Shown: positions 24,771-33,485 of the stretch, piece by piece
How positions within the stretch are numbered: position 1 is the stretch's first letter
How the letters are laid out: each line of letters starts with the position of its first letter
Origin: Shinella sp. PSBB067
GTDB taxonomy: Bacteria; Pseudomonadota; Alphaproteobacteria; Rhizobiales; Rhizobiaceae
Length of the DNA: 64,000 nucleotides
NCBI RefSeq assembly: GCF_016839145.1
Contig: NZ_CP069304.1
Coordinates: 434,001 to 498,000 of the forward strand
Direction: 5' to 3'
Made by a program: the position numbers and the translations under genes
The notes under the pieces: generated by a model
What the model saw: the letters and a program-made list of their open reading frames with translations, nothing else
The model's database searches: none
Told to the model about the DNA's origin: nothing

Positions 24771-25427
24771 ATGATCAGAAAGACCGGGATCAGCGCCTTT
24801 GGCATGGCGTCCTTTCTGGCGCTTGCCTTGCCGGCAATGGCCCATCCACACGTCTTTGCCGATGGTCATGTGGTTCTGGACATAGACGATGCAAGGGAGC
24901 TGACGGCGGTGAGGAACGAATGGACGTTCGACAAGCCGTTCTCCTCCTTCGCGGTGATGGGCCTCGACAGGAATCACGATGGCAAGCTTGAGCCGTCGGA
25001 GCTCAAGCCTCTCGCCGAGACCTCGATGAAGTCCCTGGCCGATTACCACTTCTTCACATGGGTGACGCGGAACGGCGCGGAAGTGGAGCTTTCCGCTCCG
25101 CGGGACTACACCTACCGCTTTGCCGGCGGGCGGCTGACCCTGCGTTTCAGCATGCCGCTGAAGACGCCGGCGCCCGTCGGCGACGATCTCAAGGTCGAGG
25201 TGTTCGACCCTGAATATTTCGTCGCCTACACCTTCCCCGAACAGGGCGCGATCACGCTTGCCGGCGGGGCGTCCGGCTGCCGCGCAACCTATATTCCTCC
25301 CAAGCCGCTCGACGACCAGATCATGGCCACTCTGGCGGCCATTCCGGCCGAGCAGCACGACCTGCCGCCTGCACTGGAGGATGCGGCCGTGGGGCTTGCC
25401 AACATCTTCACGGCCAAATGTTCATGA
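24771..25427 (+). CDS. DUF1007 family periplasmic protein (218 aa)
   Basis: Signal peptide (ending AMAHPH, residue ~25), then HPHVFADGHVVLD. A textbook EF-hand loop, DRNHDGKLEPSE, lies at about residues 66-77, so Ca2+ or another divalent ion may bind. The gene overlaps the following RcnA-type permease start by four bases or so, which points to joint function in metal transport. It differs strongly in sequence from the DUF1007 protein on the other side of the shared 122-base promoter region. No Zur-like box is visible there. Confidence 0.82.
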   Translation: MIRKTGISAFGMASFLALALPAMAHPHVFADGHVVLDIDDARELTAVRNEWTFDKPFSSFAVMGLDRNHDGKLEPSELKPLAETSMKSLADYHFFTWVTRNGAEVELSAPRDYTYRFAGGRLTLRFSMPLKTPAPVGDDLKVEVFDPEYFVAYTFPEQGAITLAGGASGCRATYIPPKPLDDQIMATLAAIPAEQHDLPPALEDAAVGLANIFTAKCS

Positions 25428-26452
25428 GACACCTGCGCGGTTTGGCAGTGTTGGCCGCCACGATCGCCATGTCCAGCGTAGCGCTGGCGGCATCCGGCCC
25501 CTTCGGTATCGCCACGCCGGATTCACCCGTCGGAAACGGCGTTTCAGGGCCGGCCGCGCCTCTATACCTCGCTGCCATTCGATTGCAGACGCTTTTTTAC
25601 CAGAAGCTGACATCGGCGCTGGACGCCTTCTCCGGCGATCCGCATGCCGGTCTCTGGCTCGTGACCTTGAGCTTTCTCTATGGGATATTCCATGCCATCG
25701 GCCCGGGACACGGAAAGGCCGTCATCTCGTCCTTCGTGCTTGCGACCGGTGAAAGGTTGCGGCAGGCGGCCGTGATGTCCGTGCTGGCGAGCGCGCTCCA
25801 GGCCTTTTCCGCGATCGCGATCGTTCTGGTGGCGGCGACGGTATTCGACGCGACGGCATCGCAGATCACTGTGCTCACCGACAGGTTGGAACTCGGGAGC
25901 TATGCCCTGATCACGTTGCTCGGCGTGACCCTGCTTGCCGCAAAAGCCCGCGTGTTCATGCGGCATTGGGGCGGGCGGAGACCGGCCGGCTCGTTTGCCT
26001 GTGAACCGGTGATGCCTGACGGTGCAAACCCCGCCGGCGTCCGTTGGCCGGGCCTCCATCGGCACGACGCGACATGCGGGTGCCTCGCCGCCAGCCACCT
26101 AGCCATGGATGGCCCGGCAACGTCGAGGAGGGAAAAGCTGCAGGCGATCGTTTCGGTCGGCCTGCGCCCGTGTTCCGGCGCCTTGATCGTGCTGGTCTTC
26201 GCGCTGGCCCGCCACCTTGCCCTCGCCGGAATGATTTCCGTGCTGGCCATGGCCGCGGGGACTGCCCTGACCGTCAGTTTCGTCGCTGCCCTGTCGGTGA
26301 TGGCGCGGGGACTTCTTGCGCGGTTCGTCCTTTCGGGCGCCGGCGGAAAGCATCGTTTTGCCGCAAGTCTCGAATTCGCCGGCGCCTGCGCCGTGTTCCT
26401 GTTCGGCGTCACGATGCTGACCGGCTTGCTTGTCGCCGATGGCGTGATGTGA
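25424..26452 (+). CDS. RcnA/NiCoT-type nickel/cobalt transporter family protein (342 aa)
   Basis: Inner-membrane protein with an N-terminal signal-like segment and about six to seven further helices. The family motif FHAIGPGHGKAV (residues ~89-100) holds the metal-binding His residues, and VSVGLRPCSGALIVLVFAL is the second conserved block. A loop of about 60 residues with scattered His/Cys (around 200-225) lies between them. Relatives move Ni2+/Co2+, and DUF1007-linked members in zinc regions may carry other metals. The start could be ATG 25418 or 25424; the latter overlaps the DUF1007 stop. Confidence 0.82.
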   Translation: MRHLRGLAVLAATIAMSSVALAASGPFGIATPDSPVGNGVSGPAAPLYLAAIRLQTLFYQKLTSALDAFSGDPHAGLWLVTLSFLYGIFHAIGPGHGKAVISSFVLATGERLRQAAVMSVLASALQAFSAIAIVLVAATVFDATASQITVLTDRLELGSYALITLLGVTLLAAKARVFMRHWGGRRPAGSFACEPVMPDGANPAGVRWPGLHRHDATCGCLAASHLAMDGPATSRREKLQAIVSVGLRPCSGALIVLVFALARHLALAGMISVLAMAAGTALTVSFVAALSVMARGLLARFVLSGAGGKHRFAASLEFAGACAVFLFGVTMLTGLLVADGVM

Positions 26453-26826
26453 GCCGTGCCACGGCAGTGATGACCCGGTCGCAACCCGATAAAAAGCCTG
26501 CCTGATCCGACAGCCGGACCTGCCCCTGTCACGGCATCGACAGGACCGATAGCCCAAGGCGAAACGACGTCAGGGTGCTTCGCCGAGGCTTCAACGACCG
26601 TGCAGCCATCCGTCCCGTGTCACGCCGGGACGATCTTTCCGGGAAGGTTGTTGACCAGCATCGTTCCCTGCGGCTGAGCGCGCGGGCGCCGCGTTTCCGG
26701 TTGAGACCCTGCGCGGCCTGGCGGACGTTTGCAATCGAAGTCGGCATACTTCCACCAGTCGGTCCGGCAACCGAGTCATGCTGGCTGGTTGCAGGCCTCA
26801 CTCAATGCAAGTTCTGCCGTGCCACG
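26453..26826. other. Intergenic stretch, no gene recognised
   Basis: This lies between the convergent RcnA-type and FecCD-permease genes. Short open frames exist on both strands but none has recognisable similarity or a convincing start. I see no repeat or terminator worth calling. Confidence 0.4.
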
Positions 26827-27831
26827 TCACCTCTGCCGCAGCAGCGTGCTGACGACGAACAGCGCGCCGATGGAGCTTGTCACCACGCCGACGGGCAGTT
26901 CCTGCGGCGGGAGCAGCGTGCGGGCGATGAGGTCGCTGGCGAGGAGAAGAACGGCGCCGAAGAGGGCGCAGGTGAGCGCGAGGCGTCCGTGCAGCGGGCC
27001 GGCGAGGGGGCGGGCGACATGCGGGATCATCAGCCCGATGAAGCCGATGACGCCGGCGATGGAGACGAGGAGCGCGGTCGAGAAGCTCGCCGCGAGGAAG
27101 GTCGCGGTGCGCAGGCGGGCGACCGGCACGCCGAGGCTTTCCGCCGTCTCCTCGCCGCCCAGCAGCGCGTCGAGATGGCGGTGGCGGGCGAGCGCATAGC
27201 CAAGCACGAGGGCCGCGCCCGCAAGGCCGATGCCGATATTGCGCCAGCTCGCCAGCCCCAGGCCGCCCATCGTCCAGAAGAGCACGGAATGGGCGGCGCG
27301 CTGGTCGCCGGAAAAGACGAGATAATTCGTGAGCGCGGTGAACAGGAACGATACGGCAAGGCCGGCCAGGATCAGGCGTTCCGGCCCGTAGCCCTGGGTG
27401 CGGCGGATGAGGACCAGCACGACGGCGGTCGCGCACATGCCGCCGACGAAGGCGGCGAGCGGCAGGGTGAAGACGCCGATGCGGTCGCCGATCCGGGTGA
27501 TGACCGCAACCGCCCCCGCCGCCGCCCCGGCCGAAAGGCCGAACAGGAACGGATCGGCGAGGTCGTTGCGGGTGACGGTTTGCAAAAGCAGGCCGATGAC
27601 GCCGAGCCCCGCGCCGACCGCGATGGCGAGGATCGCGCGGGGCAGGCGCAGGTCCACGACGATCCGGTCGATCGGCCCGGTCTCGCCGGAGGCAAGGCCG
27701 AGCGCGCGGGCGAGCGATGCCGTCACGTCCGCAAGCGGAATGACAGTGGAGCCATAGACGACGGAGGCAGCGGCGAGCGCCGCGACGGCAACAAGGGCCG
27801 CCGCGACGCCGATGCCGAAGCGATGGCGCAC
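26827..27831 (-). CDS. FecCD-family permease of the riboswitch-controlled importer, BtuC-like (334 aa)
   Basis: Inner-membrane permease with about ten helices and the family segments LRLPRAILAIAVGAGLGVIG, DPFLFGLSAGAA and GFIGLMIPHVARPL. The start is GTG at 27831, two bases after the binding-protein stop. It is the last gene of the operon DUF1636 - ATPase - binding protein - permease under a cobalamin riboswitch, so the cargo is probably a corrinoid. Confidence 0.88.
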   Translation of the reverse strand: MRHRFGIGVAAALVAVAALAAASVVYGSTVIPLADVTASLARALGLASGETGPIDRIVVDLRLPRAILAIAVGAGLGVIGLLLQTVTRNDLADPFLFGLSAGAAAGAVAVITRIGDRIGVFTLPLAAFVGGMCATAVVLVLIRRTQGYGPERLILAGLAVSFLFTALTNYLVFSGDQRAAHSVLFWTMGGLGLASWRNIGIGLAGAALVLGYALARHRHLDALLGGEETAESLGVPVARLRTATFLAASFSTALLVSIAGVIGFIGLMIPHVARPLAGPLHGRLALTCALFGAVLLLASDLIARTLLPPQELPVGVVTSSIGALFVVSTLLRQR

Positions 27832-27833
27832 GA

Positions 27834-28781
27834 TCAGAAGGCTTCCGGGTGGAGCGCCCTGGCGATCTTGTCGATGGCCGCGATATTGTCGGGGCCGGGC
27901 GTCAGCTCCTCGTAGCGCAGCGGCACGAAGCGCCCGTTCTTCACCGCTTCCGTCTCCTTCATGGCGGGGTGTGCCTTCAGGAAGTTGAGGAGCTTTTCGT
28001 AGCCCCCGCCGTCCTGGTAGTCGAGCAGGACGAGGAACTCGGGATTGCGGGCGGCCACGGTCTCCCAGTCCGTATTGCCCCAGCTCGTCTCCATGTCCTC
28101 CATGATGTTCTTGCCGCCGGCTGCCGCGATCATCGCCGTGGTGATGGCGTATTTGCCCGCGGTGAAGGGCTTGTCGTCGCCGGAATCGTAGAGGAAGACG
28201 CGCGTGCCGCTCCGGTCGCCGACCTTCTCCCGGATGTCGGCGAGCTGCGCCTTCCAGCCCGTGACGAGGGCGTTCGCCTCGGTCTCCTTGCCGAAGATCT
28301 TTCCGAGCTTCTCCATGTCGGCATAGAGCAGGTCCATCGACGCCGCCGGGCGGTCCTTATCGAGATGGATGCAGCTTTCCGTGAGGACCAGCGTGTTGAT
28401 CCCGTGCTCGGCCAGCGTGTCCGGCGTCACGTCGCCGCCGGGCTTCATGCCGTAATACCAGCCGGCGAAGAAGAAGTCCGGGTCGGCCGCGACGAGGTTC
28501 TCCATCGTCGGATATTTCGGCGCGAGTTCGGGGATCGCGCCCTGCTCCTGCTTGAAGGCATCGTCGGTCTTGTACCAGCCGGTGATGCCGGTCACGCCGA
28601 CGATGGAGGGCTGGAGCCCGAGCGCGAAGGCCATCTTGGCCATGTTGATGTCGTGGATAACCGCCCGCTTCGGCGCGGCGTCGAACGTCACGGGCGTGCC
28701 GCAACTGTCGACCGTGACGGGGAAGGCGAAGGCGGCGGAGGCCGCGAGCGAGAAGAGGGATGCAAGGATCAGGCGTCTCAT
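27834..28781 (-). CDS. Periplasmic binding protein, BtuF/FecB-like (315 aa)
   Basis: Signal peptide (residues ~1-19, ending AFAFP) and a TroA-fold siderophore/corrinoid-binding domain. The start PVTVDSCGTPVTFDAAPKRAV is the standard first strand, and WETVAARNPEFLVLLDYQ a second conserved block. The ATG overlaps the ATPase stop (ATGA). Such proteins are often labelled iron-siderophore binding, but the B12 riboswitch at the head of the operon argues for a cobalamin or cobinamide ligand. Confidence 0.86.
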   Translation of the reverse strand: MRRLILASLFSLAASAAFAFPVTVDSCGTPVTFDAAPKRAVIHDINMAKMAFALGLQPSIVGVTGITGWYKTDDAFKQEQGAIPELAPKYPTMENLVAADPDFFFAGWYYGMKPGGDVTPDTLAEHGINTLVLTESCIHLDKDRPAASMDLLYADMEKLGKIFGKETEANALVTGWKAQLADIREKVGDRSGTRVFLYDSGDDKPFTAGKYAITTAMIAAAGGKNIMEDMETSWGNTDWETVAARNPEFLVLLDYQDGGGYEKLLNFLKAHPAMKETEAVKNGRFVPLRYEELTPGPDNIAAIDKIARALHPEAF

Positions 28782-29572
28782 GGGAATGCTCCGGTGCTGC
28801 GGGTGAGGGGGATGTCGAAGACGGTGAGCTGGCGGTCCTCGTGCGGATGGGGCAGGCGCAGGAGGTCGATGCCGAAGACGTCGCGCACGACATGCCGGTC
28901 GAGCGTCTCCTCCACCGGCCCGCTGGCGACGAGCCGGCCCTGTCTCAGAATGGCGACCCGGGTGGCGAAGCCGGAGACGAGGTGAAGGTCGTGCAGAACC
29001 GCGACGATGGTGAGGCCGAGCTCGGCCACCAGCGCCAGCAGCGCGCCGCGGGCGCGGGGATCGAGATGGTTCGTCGGCTCGTCGAGGAAGAGGATGCGGG
29101 GTTCCTGCGCCAGCGCCCGGGCGATCTGCGCCCGCTGCCGCTCGCCGCCCGAAAGCGAGCCCATTTCGCGTCCAGCCAGGTGAAGCAGTTCCGTCCGGTC
29201 GAGCGCCTGCCGGATGATGGCGGCGTCCTGCGCGCCCGGCCGGCGCGCCGCATGCGGGATGCGGCCGAGCGCCACGTAGTCGCGGACGGGGATGCGATGG
29301 TCGGGCTGGTCCGTCTGCCCGACCACGGCGACGAGGCGGGCGCGCTTGACGGGCCGCATCCCCGCCAGAGGCTCGCCCAAGAGATGGACCATGCCCGCGA
29401 TCGGCCGCAGCGTGCCGGCGAGCATGCGCAGCAGCGTGGTCTTTCCCGCGCCGTTCGGGCCGATGATGGCGAGGCGGTCGCCGGTTGCCACATCGAGGGA
29501 TACCTCGTCGAGAAGCCGGATGCCGGACCGGGTCTCGTAGGTCAGGCCCTGTGCGGAAAGGATGCCTCTCAT
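28778..29572 (-). CDS. ABC transporter ATP-binding protein, BtuD/FecE-like (264 aa)
   Basis: Walker A GPNGAGKTT, signature LSGGERQRAQIARAL, Walker B ILFLDEPTNHLD and HDLHLVSGFA define the ATPase. The start MRGILSAQG at 29572 was chosen because it overlaps the DUF1636 stop as ATGA; longer in-frame starts run into that gene. It energises the BtuC-like permease two genes on. Confidence 0.9.
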   Translation of the reverse strand: MRGILSAQGLTYETRSGIRLLDEVSLDVATGDRLAIIGPNGAGKTTLLRMLAGTLRPIAGMVHLLGEPLAGMRPVKRARLVAVVGQTDQPDHRIPVRDYVALGRIPHAARRPGAQDAAIIRQALDRTELLHLAGREMGSLSGGERQRAQIARALAQEPRILFLDEPTNHLDPRARGALLALVAELGLTIVAVLHDLHLVSGFATRVAILRQGRLVASGPVEETLDRHVVRDVFGIDLLRLPHPHEDRQLTVFDIPLTRSTGAFP

Positions 29573-29928
29573 CGGGCAGGGCCTCCGATATGCGGAATGC
29601 GGGCGAGCGTCTTGCCCCGGAGACCGGCCGGGCGCTGGCCCTCTTTGCACCAGCCGTCCGAAAGGTCGCGGTACTGGCGGCCGAAGGCCAGCAGGGCGTT
29701 CACGTCCCTCGCCGGATCGATGTCGCCGAAGAGGAACGTGGCCTTCGCGGGGGCGGTGAAGGCGACGGCGAGCGGGCGCGCGCAGCCGGCAAGGCAGGCG
29801 GCCGTTTCGAGGCGGAAGCCGCCTTCCGTCCTGTGCGGGCCGAGACGCGCCTGGAGCGCGGCTGCCGCGGGGCGGCCGGCCGCGTCCTTGCAGCGGCTGC
29901 AGACGATGATGGCGTAGGCCTCGGTCAT
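29569..29928 (-). CDS. DUF1636 family protein (119 aa)
   Basis: Small cysteine protein with CSRC near residue 10 and CLAGC near residue 46, a thioredoxin-like [2Fe-2S] or metal-binding pattern typical of DUF1636. Members are almost always found in cobalamin-riboswitch operons; a role in corrinoid or cobalt handling is inferred, not shown. It is the first gene after the riboswitch, and its ribosome site AAGGA lies inside a hairpin described separately. Confidence 0.85.
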   Translation of the reverse strand: MTEAYAIIVCSRCKDAAGRPAAAALQARLGPHRTEGGFRLETAACLAGCARPLAVAFTAPAKATFLFGDIDPARDVNALLAFGRQYRDLSDGWCKEGQRPAGLRGKTLARIPHIGGPAR

Positions 29929-29930
29929 GT

Positions 29931-29963
29931 CATCCTTCGGCGGGCCGGGGCTGGTGAAGGATG
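29931..29963 (-). promoter_or_regulatory. Ribosome-site-sequestering hairpin before the DUF1636 gene
   Basis: On the minus strand CATCCTTC (29963-29956) can pair with GAAGGATG (29938-29931), which contains the Shine-Dalgarno AAGGA three bases before the ATG. The loop is 17 bases. It lies downstream of the cobalamin aptamer and is a good candidate for its expression platform, blocking translation when B12 is bound. Confidence 0.55.
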
Positions 29964-30026
29964 ATCGACCGTCGTGCGGGCACGGGGCGGCGTCACAACG
30001 CTTCCCGGCACACCCCGTCCGGTTGC

Positions 30027-30226
30027 TGTGTCAGATGACGGCAGGTCTCCTGGCTCGCGGGTCGAAGGGCTTGCCGGCCTTCCCGGTCCGGGGACCAGTG
30101 GCATGGATGACAAGACCTCGCCGCCTACAGTTGCGGGGGCAGCCACGGTTTCGGCCCCGTTCGGGTCGTCCTCACCGTGTTCCCTATTAATCCCTCCGGC
30201 TTGGCCTCGGGAACCGTCCGCCCCAG
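30027..30226 (-). promoter_or_regulatory. Cobalamin (AdoCbl) riboswitch
   Basis: Read on the minus strand, all aptamer landmarks appear in order: AATAGGGAACACGGTGAGG, then GCTGCCCCCGCAACTGTAGG, and finally the B12 box GCGAGCCAGGAGACCTGCC. It precedes the DUF1636-ATPase-binding protein-permease operon by about 100 bases. Ends are approximate. It identifies the operon as corrinoid-responsive. Confidence 0.93.
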
Positions 30227-30262
30227 ATAGGAGGCGAGCGGAGCGCCTGTCAAGCGGCGCGG

Positions 30263-31468
30263 TCACGCCGCCCGCCGGTCCCAGCTTGCGAAGGGGTCCG
30301 GCAGGTTGCGCCAACGCTCGGGCTCGAAGGTGTCGCAGTCGATGAGGCAGGCGTCCAGCTCGGCACGGATTTTCGCCTCGTCCATGGGATCGGCGCCGAT
30401 GAAGACGATCTCCTGCCGCCGGTCGCCCCAGACCGGATCGATATGAGGCTGCATCATCTGCAGGAAGCCGGGATCCTGCGGCCATCGTGCCTTCGGCACG
30501 GAGGACCACCAAAGGCCCATCCGGCCGGTGCGCACCAGCGCGCCCGCCTGGCTGATCTCGCCGACATGATGCGGCCGCGTCGCCAGCCAGAAGAAGCCTT
30601 TCGCGCGCACGACGCCCGGCCAGGAACGGTCGATGAACCCCTGGAAGCGCGTCGGATCGAACGGCCGTTTCGCGCGATAGACGAAGGAGCGGATGCCGTA
30701 TTCCTCCGTCTCCGGCACATGGTCCTTGAAGCCATGCAGTTCCTTGAACCAGAGCGGATGGGTCTCGGCCCTGGCGAAGTCGAAGCGGCCGGTTCCCAGC
30801 ACCTCTTTCAGATCGACCCTGCCGAAATCGACTTCGACGAGCCTGGCGTCCGGATTGAGCGAAACGATGATCTTGCGTGCGGCGTCCCGCTGTTCGTGCG
30901 TCGCCATGCCGATCTTGTTCAGCACCACCACGTCGGCGAACTCGATCTGCTCGACCAGCAGGTCGACCAGGGTGCGGTCGTCCCCGTCTCCTGCCGTTTC
31001 GCCGCGGTCGGAAAGGAAGTCGGAGGAGGCGTAGTCCTTCAGAAGATTGGCGGCGTCCACCACGGTAACCATGGTGTCGAGCCTTGCCACGTCGGACAGG
31101 CTCAGGCCGTTCTCGTCGCGGAAATCGAAGGTGGCGGCGACGGGCAGGGGCTCGGCGATGCCGGTCGATTCGATCAGCAGGTAGTCGAAGCGATCCTGCT
31201 CGGCGAGCGCGCGCACCTCCTTCAACAGGTCGTCGCGCAGCGTGCAACAGATGCAGCCATTGGTCATCTCGACCAGTTGCTCCTGGGTGCGCGAAAGGTT
31301 CGCGCCGCCGTCGCGCACCAGCGCGGCGTCGATGTTGACCTCGCTCATGTCGTTGACGATCAGCGCCACACGCAAGCCCTCGCGATTGGCGAGGATGTGG
31401 TTGAGGAGGGTCGTCTTGCCGGCCCCGAGGAAGCCGGAAAGGACGGTGACGGGGAGTTTCTTGGCCAT
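30263..31468 (-). CDS. COG0523 (CobW/ZNG1-like) GTPase, zinc-linked (401 aa)
   Basis: P-loop GTPase with Walker [10 protein letters not shown] at residues ~10-18, the COG0523 metal motif CICC in [11 protein letters not shown], Walker B-like ESTGIAEP, base-recognition NKIG and a CobW_C domain (about 270-380). It acts as a metal chaperone in the cytoplasm. A Zur-like box lies 10-28 bases before its ATG and the gene follows zur, so this is the low-zinc subfamily rather than the cobalamin-synthesis CobW, despite the B12 operon next door. The start MAKKLPV has AAAGG upstream. Confidence 0.9.
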   Translation of the reverse strand: MAKKLPVTVLSGFLGAGKTTLLNHILANREGLRVALIVNDMSEVNIDAALVRDGGANLSRTQEQLVEMTNGCICCTLRDDLLKEVRALAEQDRFDYLLIESTGIAEPLPVAATFDFRDENGLSLSDVARLDTMVTVVDAANLLKDYASSDFLSDRGETAGDGDDRTLVDLLVEQIEFADVVVLNKIGMATHEQRDAARKIIVSLNPDARLVEVDFGRVDLKEVLGTGRFDFARAETHPLWFKELHGFKDHVPETEEYGIRSFVYRAKRPFDPTRFQGFIDRSWPGVVRAKGFFWLATRPHHVGEISQAGALVRTGRMGLWWSSVPKARWPQDPGFLQMMQPHIDPVWGDRRQEIVFIGADPMDEAKIRAELDACLIDCDTFEPERWRNLPDPFASWDRRAA

Positions 31469-31477
31469 TTGGATACC

Positions 31478-31496
31478 TTTAACGATATAACATAAC
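31478..31496. promoter_or_regulatory. Zur-like operator before the COG0523 GTPase
   Basis: Minus-strand GTTATGTTATATCGTTAAA, matching 16 of 19 positions of the site at 23722-23740. It lies just upstream of the GTPase ribosome site, between zur and the GTPase gene, so binding would block this promoter in zinc-replete cells. Confidence 0.68.
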
Positions 31497-31545
31497 AATG
31501 ATGGATCGGAGAGCGGATGCTCTGTGCTCCAGCCCGGTCCATCGG

Positions 31546-31959
31546 TCAGTGGCAGTCAGCGCACAGTCCGTGAACTTCGATTGTGGTGGCTCTGATCTTG
31601 AAGCCGCTGCGCCTGGCGTGCTTGACCAGGGCGTCCTCGACCTTCGGATCGTGGAATTCGTTGACCTTGCCGCAGGCTTCGCAGATCTCGAATGCGGTGA
31701 TGCGGGGATGGATCTGCCCATGCCGGGAATGACAACAGACGACGAAGGCGTTCATGCTTTCCAGGCGGTGCACCCGTCCGTGCTCCAGGAGCTTGTCGAG
31801 AGCGCGGTAGACTTGCAGGGGAGCTTTCAGGCCGTGGCTCCGCAGGCGATCGAGGATGCTGTAGGCGCTGAGCGGCTGGTCGGACGATTCCAGCACCCCG
31901 AGAACGAGACCCTGGTTCTTCGTCAGCGTCAGATCATGCGTATGAGCCACCTGTGACAT
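31546..31959 (-). CDS. zur: Fur-family zinc uptake regulator Zur (137 aa)
   Basis: N-terminal winged helix ([29 protein letters not shown], about residues 12-60) and a C-terminal dimerisation domain with CEAC near residue 95 and CADC near the end, the structural zinc site of Fur-family proteins. It keeps [15 protein letters not shown] histidines for sensing. The position next to the Azt importer and Zur-like boxes supports Zur rather than Fur. The ATG at 31959 was chosen for its GGAG six bases upstream. Confidence 0.9.
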   Translation of the reverse strand: MSQVAHTHDLTLTKNQGLVLGVLESSDQPLSAYSILDRLRSHGLKAPLQVYRALDKLLEHGRVHRLESMNAFVVCCHSRHGQIHPRITAFEICEACGKVNEFHDPKVEDALVKHARRSGFKIRATTIEVHGLCADCH

Positions 31960-31983
31960 TGCCATCTCCAAGCAGGAAGGGGG

Positions 31984-32013
31984 TGATCCGGGGCTTGGCT
32001 ATACCCCGGATCA
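31984..32013 (-). terminator. Hairpin between aztD and zur
   Basis: TGATCCGGGG (31984-31993) and CCCCGGATCA (32004-32013) form a perfect 10-base stem with a 10-base loop, 12 bases past the aztD stop. There is no T-tract. It probably marks the 3' end of the aztD transcript. Confidence 0.55.
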
Positions 32014-32025
32014 TCGGCTCGATCT

Positions 32026-33261
32026 TTAGTGCGATATGCCGGAACCGCCAACGGCGACGATGGCAAAAGGCTGGCCCTCAACGGGAATGGTGCGCGATTC
32101 CTTCAGCGTCTGCGGATCGATGATGCGGACGAGCGAATGCCTGGGGTCCGTGATGGCGACCTGACCGTCGGCGACGGCAAGGCGCGGCCGCGGATCGCGC
32201 CAGTGGCCGTCCTTGCTATACGGCTCCGTCACCCTCGCCTGGCGGTCGATCTTGCCATTGATCACGTCCAGAACGTTCAGGAATCCGTCCTCGGTCAGGA
32301 TATAGGCATTGCGCGGATTGGCCGGATCGAGCGCGAAGTCCACGCGGCGCGTCGTAAGCTCGACGAGGCGATAGGGCTCCCCGCCGTCCGGGTCGATCAG
32401 CACGACCTTGTCCTCGCCGTAGTTGCCGAGGAAGAACTGCATGGCCTTGCCGCCGAGCAGCGTGCCGGTGGAACCCTCGGGCAGGTTGTCGGGATAGGCC
32501 AGCATCTCCAGCTTCGGCCCGTCGAGGCCGCCCGGCCGGGCGACCAGCACACCCTCCTTGCAGCCGAAGGCGACGAGGCGCGCCGACGTCGCCTCGCCAT
32601 GCAGGTCGGTGCAGGCGGCGACCTCGCCGACCTGCTGGCCGCTCTCGTCGAGGACCCTGAGGCCGATGCGCGGCGGCAGCGAGTCCGGCTTCACCTGCGC
32701 CGTGGTATCGGGAACCGAGACCAGCACGAACCGGCCCATCGTCACCGCCACGCCATGATGCGGCGCGGTCGTGTCGACCAAGCGGATGTCCGCCTTCCCT
32801 TCGAGAAGGGCACCTTCCTCGACGATCTCGGCCTTGCCGCCCCGGTCGTAGAACAGGGCCACCTCGCCGCCATGCGGGACGACATGGGCGGGCCGCTTGC
32901 CTTCGAAGGTCACGGGGAGAAGGGCGGGATCGGAGACCTTCAGGTCGCGGTGATCGCCATGGTCGGAGAAATCGATGCCGGTCTTGATGGCGTGGATGAC
33001 ATCCGCCTCGCCTTGTGCGGCGAACACCGTGCGGCCGGAAGCGCTCGCCGTCAGTGCGGCATAGCCCTTGAGGTCGTAGCGGCCGAGTTCCCTGCCGCTG
33101 TCGAGATCGATGGCGCGTACGACGGGCAGCGTGTGGTCGGCGACGAACAGCCGCCAGGCTTCCTTCGTCTCCTGGTCGTCGGCAAGGGCGCTCGATGCCG
33201 CAAGCGCGATGCCGGCGGCGACGGCGGCCATCAGGCGGTTCCGGGTGAATGTCAGGTTCAT
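32026..33261 (-). CDS. aztD: Zinc metallochaperone AztD (411 aa)
   Basis: Periplasmic protein with signal peptide (residues ~1-27, SSALADDQ) and a beta-propeller-like series of repeats. Histidine-rich segments HGDHRD, HVVPHGG and APHHGVAV match the AztD family, which passes Zn2+ to AztC in the Paracoccus-type zinc importer. Here aztD is divergent from aztABC across a 224-base region carrying two Zur-like boxes, instead of being the last gene of aztABCD. The length is typical. Confidence 0.88.
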   Translation of the reverse strand: MNLTFTRNRLMAAVAAGIALAASSALADDQETKEAWRLFVADHTLPVVRAIDLDSGRELGRYDLKGYAALTASASGRTVFAAQGEADVIHAIKTGIDFSDHGDHRDLKVSDPALLPVTFEGKRPAHVVPHGGEVALFYDRGGKAEIVEEGALLEGKADIRLVDTTAPHHGVAVTMGRFVLVSVPDTTAQVKPDSLPPRIGLRVLDESGQQVGEVAACTDLHGEATSARLVAFGCKEGVLVARPGGLDGPKLEMLAYPDNLPEGSTGTLLGGKAMQFFLGNYGEDKVVLIDPDGGEPYRLVELTTRRVDFALDPANPRNAYILTEDGFLNVLDVINGKIDRQARVTEPYSKDGHWRDPRPRLAVADGQVAITDPRHSLVRIIDPQTLKESRTIPVEGQPFAIVAVGGSGISH

Positions 33262-33407
33262 GGGTGTCCTTCCGTTTCCATGATGCGGGACGAGGGGCGG
33301 GTCGACGGCTTCATTCGGCCGCTTGTCTGAGGGCGCGGCATTCGAGGAGCTGAGGCATGATCTTTCCTCCCGGTGGATCGGCTCGATGGGGGCTTGCGCT
33401 CTACAGG

Positions 33408-33455
33408 ATAAACGTTATTACATTACCGAAATTCTTGGTACGTAATAACATTACC
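33408..33455. promoter_or_regulatory. Two tandem Zur-like operators between aztD and aztA
   Basis: Site 1, ATAAACGTTATTACATTAC (33408-33426), and site 2, GGTACGTAATAACATTACC (33437-33455), are near-palindromes spaced 29 bases apart, close to three helical turns. Each matches 12-13 of 19 positions of the box at 23722. They lie 30-78 bases before aztA and about 150 bases before aztD, so cooperative Zur binding could close both promoters. Confidence 0.72.
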
Positions 33456-33485
33456 AATACCGATGATGTCAACCCCGGAGCGGCC

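Noticed and set aside
26529..26801. 90-codon minus-strand open frame in the gap before the BtuC-like gene
   Set aside because: No ribosome site, no similarity, composition typical of chance frames.
30263..31468. Calling this GTPase the cobalamin-synthesis protein CobW because of the neighbouring B12 riboswitch
   Set aside because: The riboswitch faces the other operon, downstream of this gene, while a Zur-like box precedes the GTPase and zur lies directly upstream; zinc subfamily fits better.
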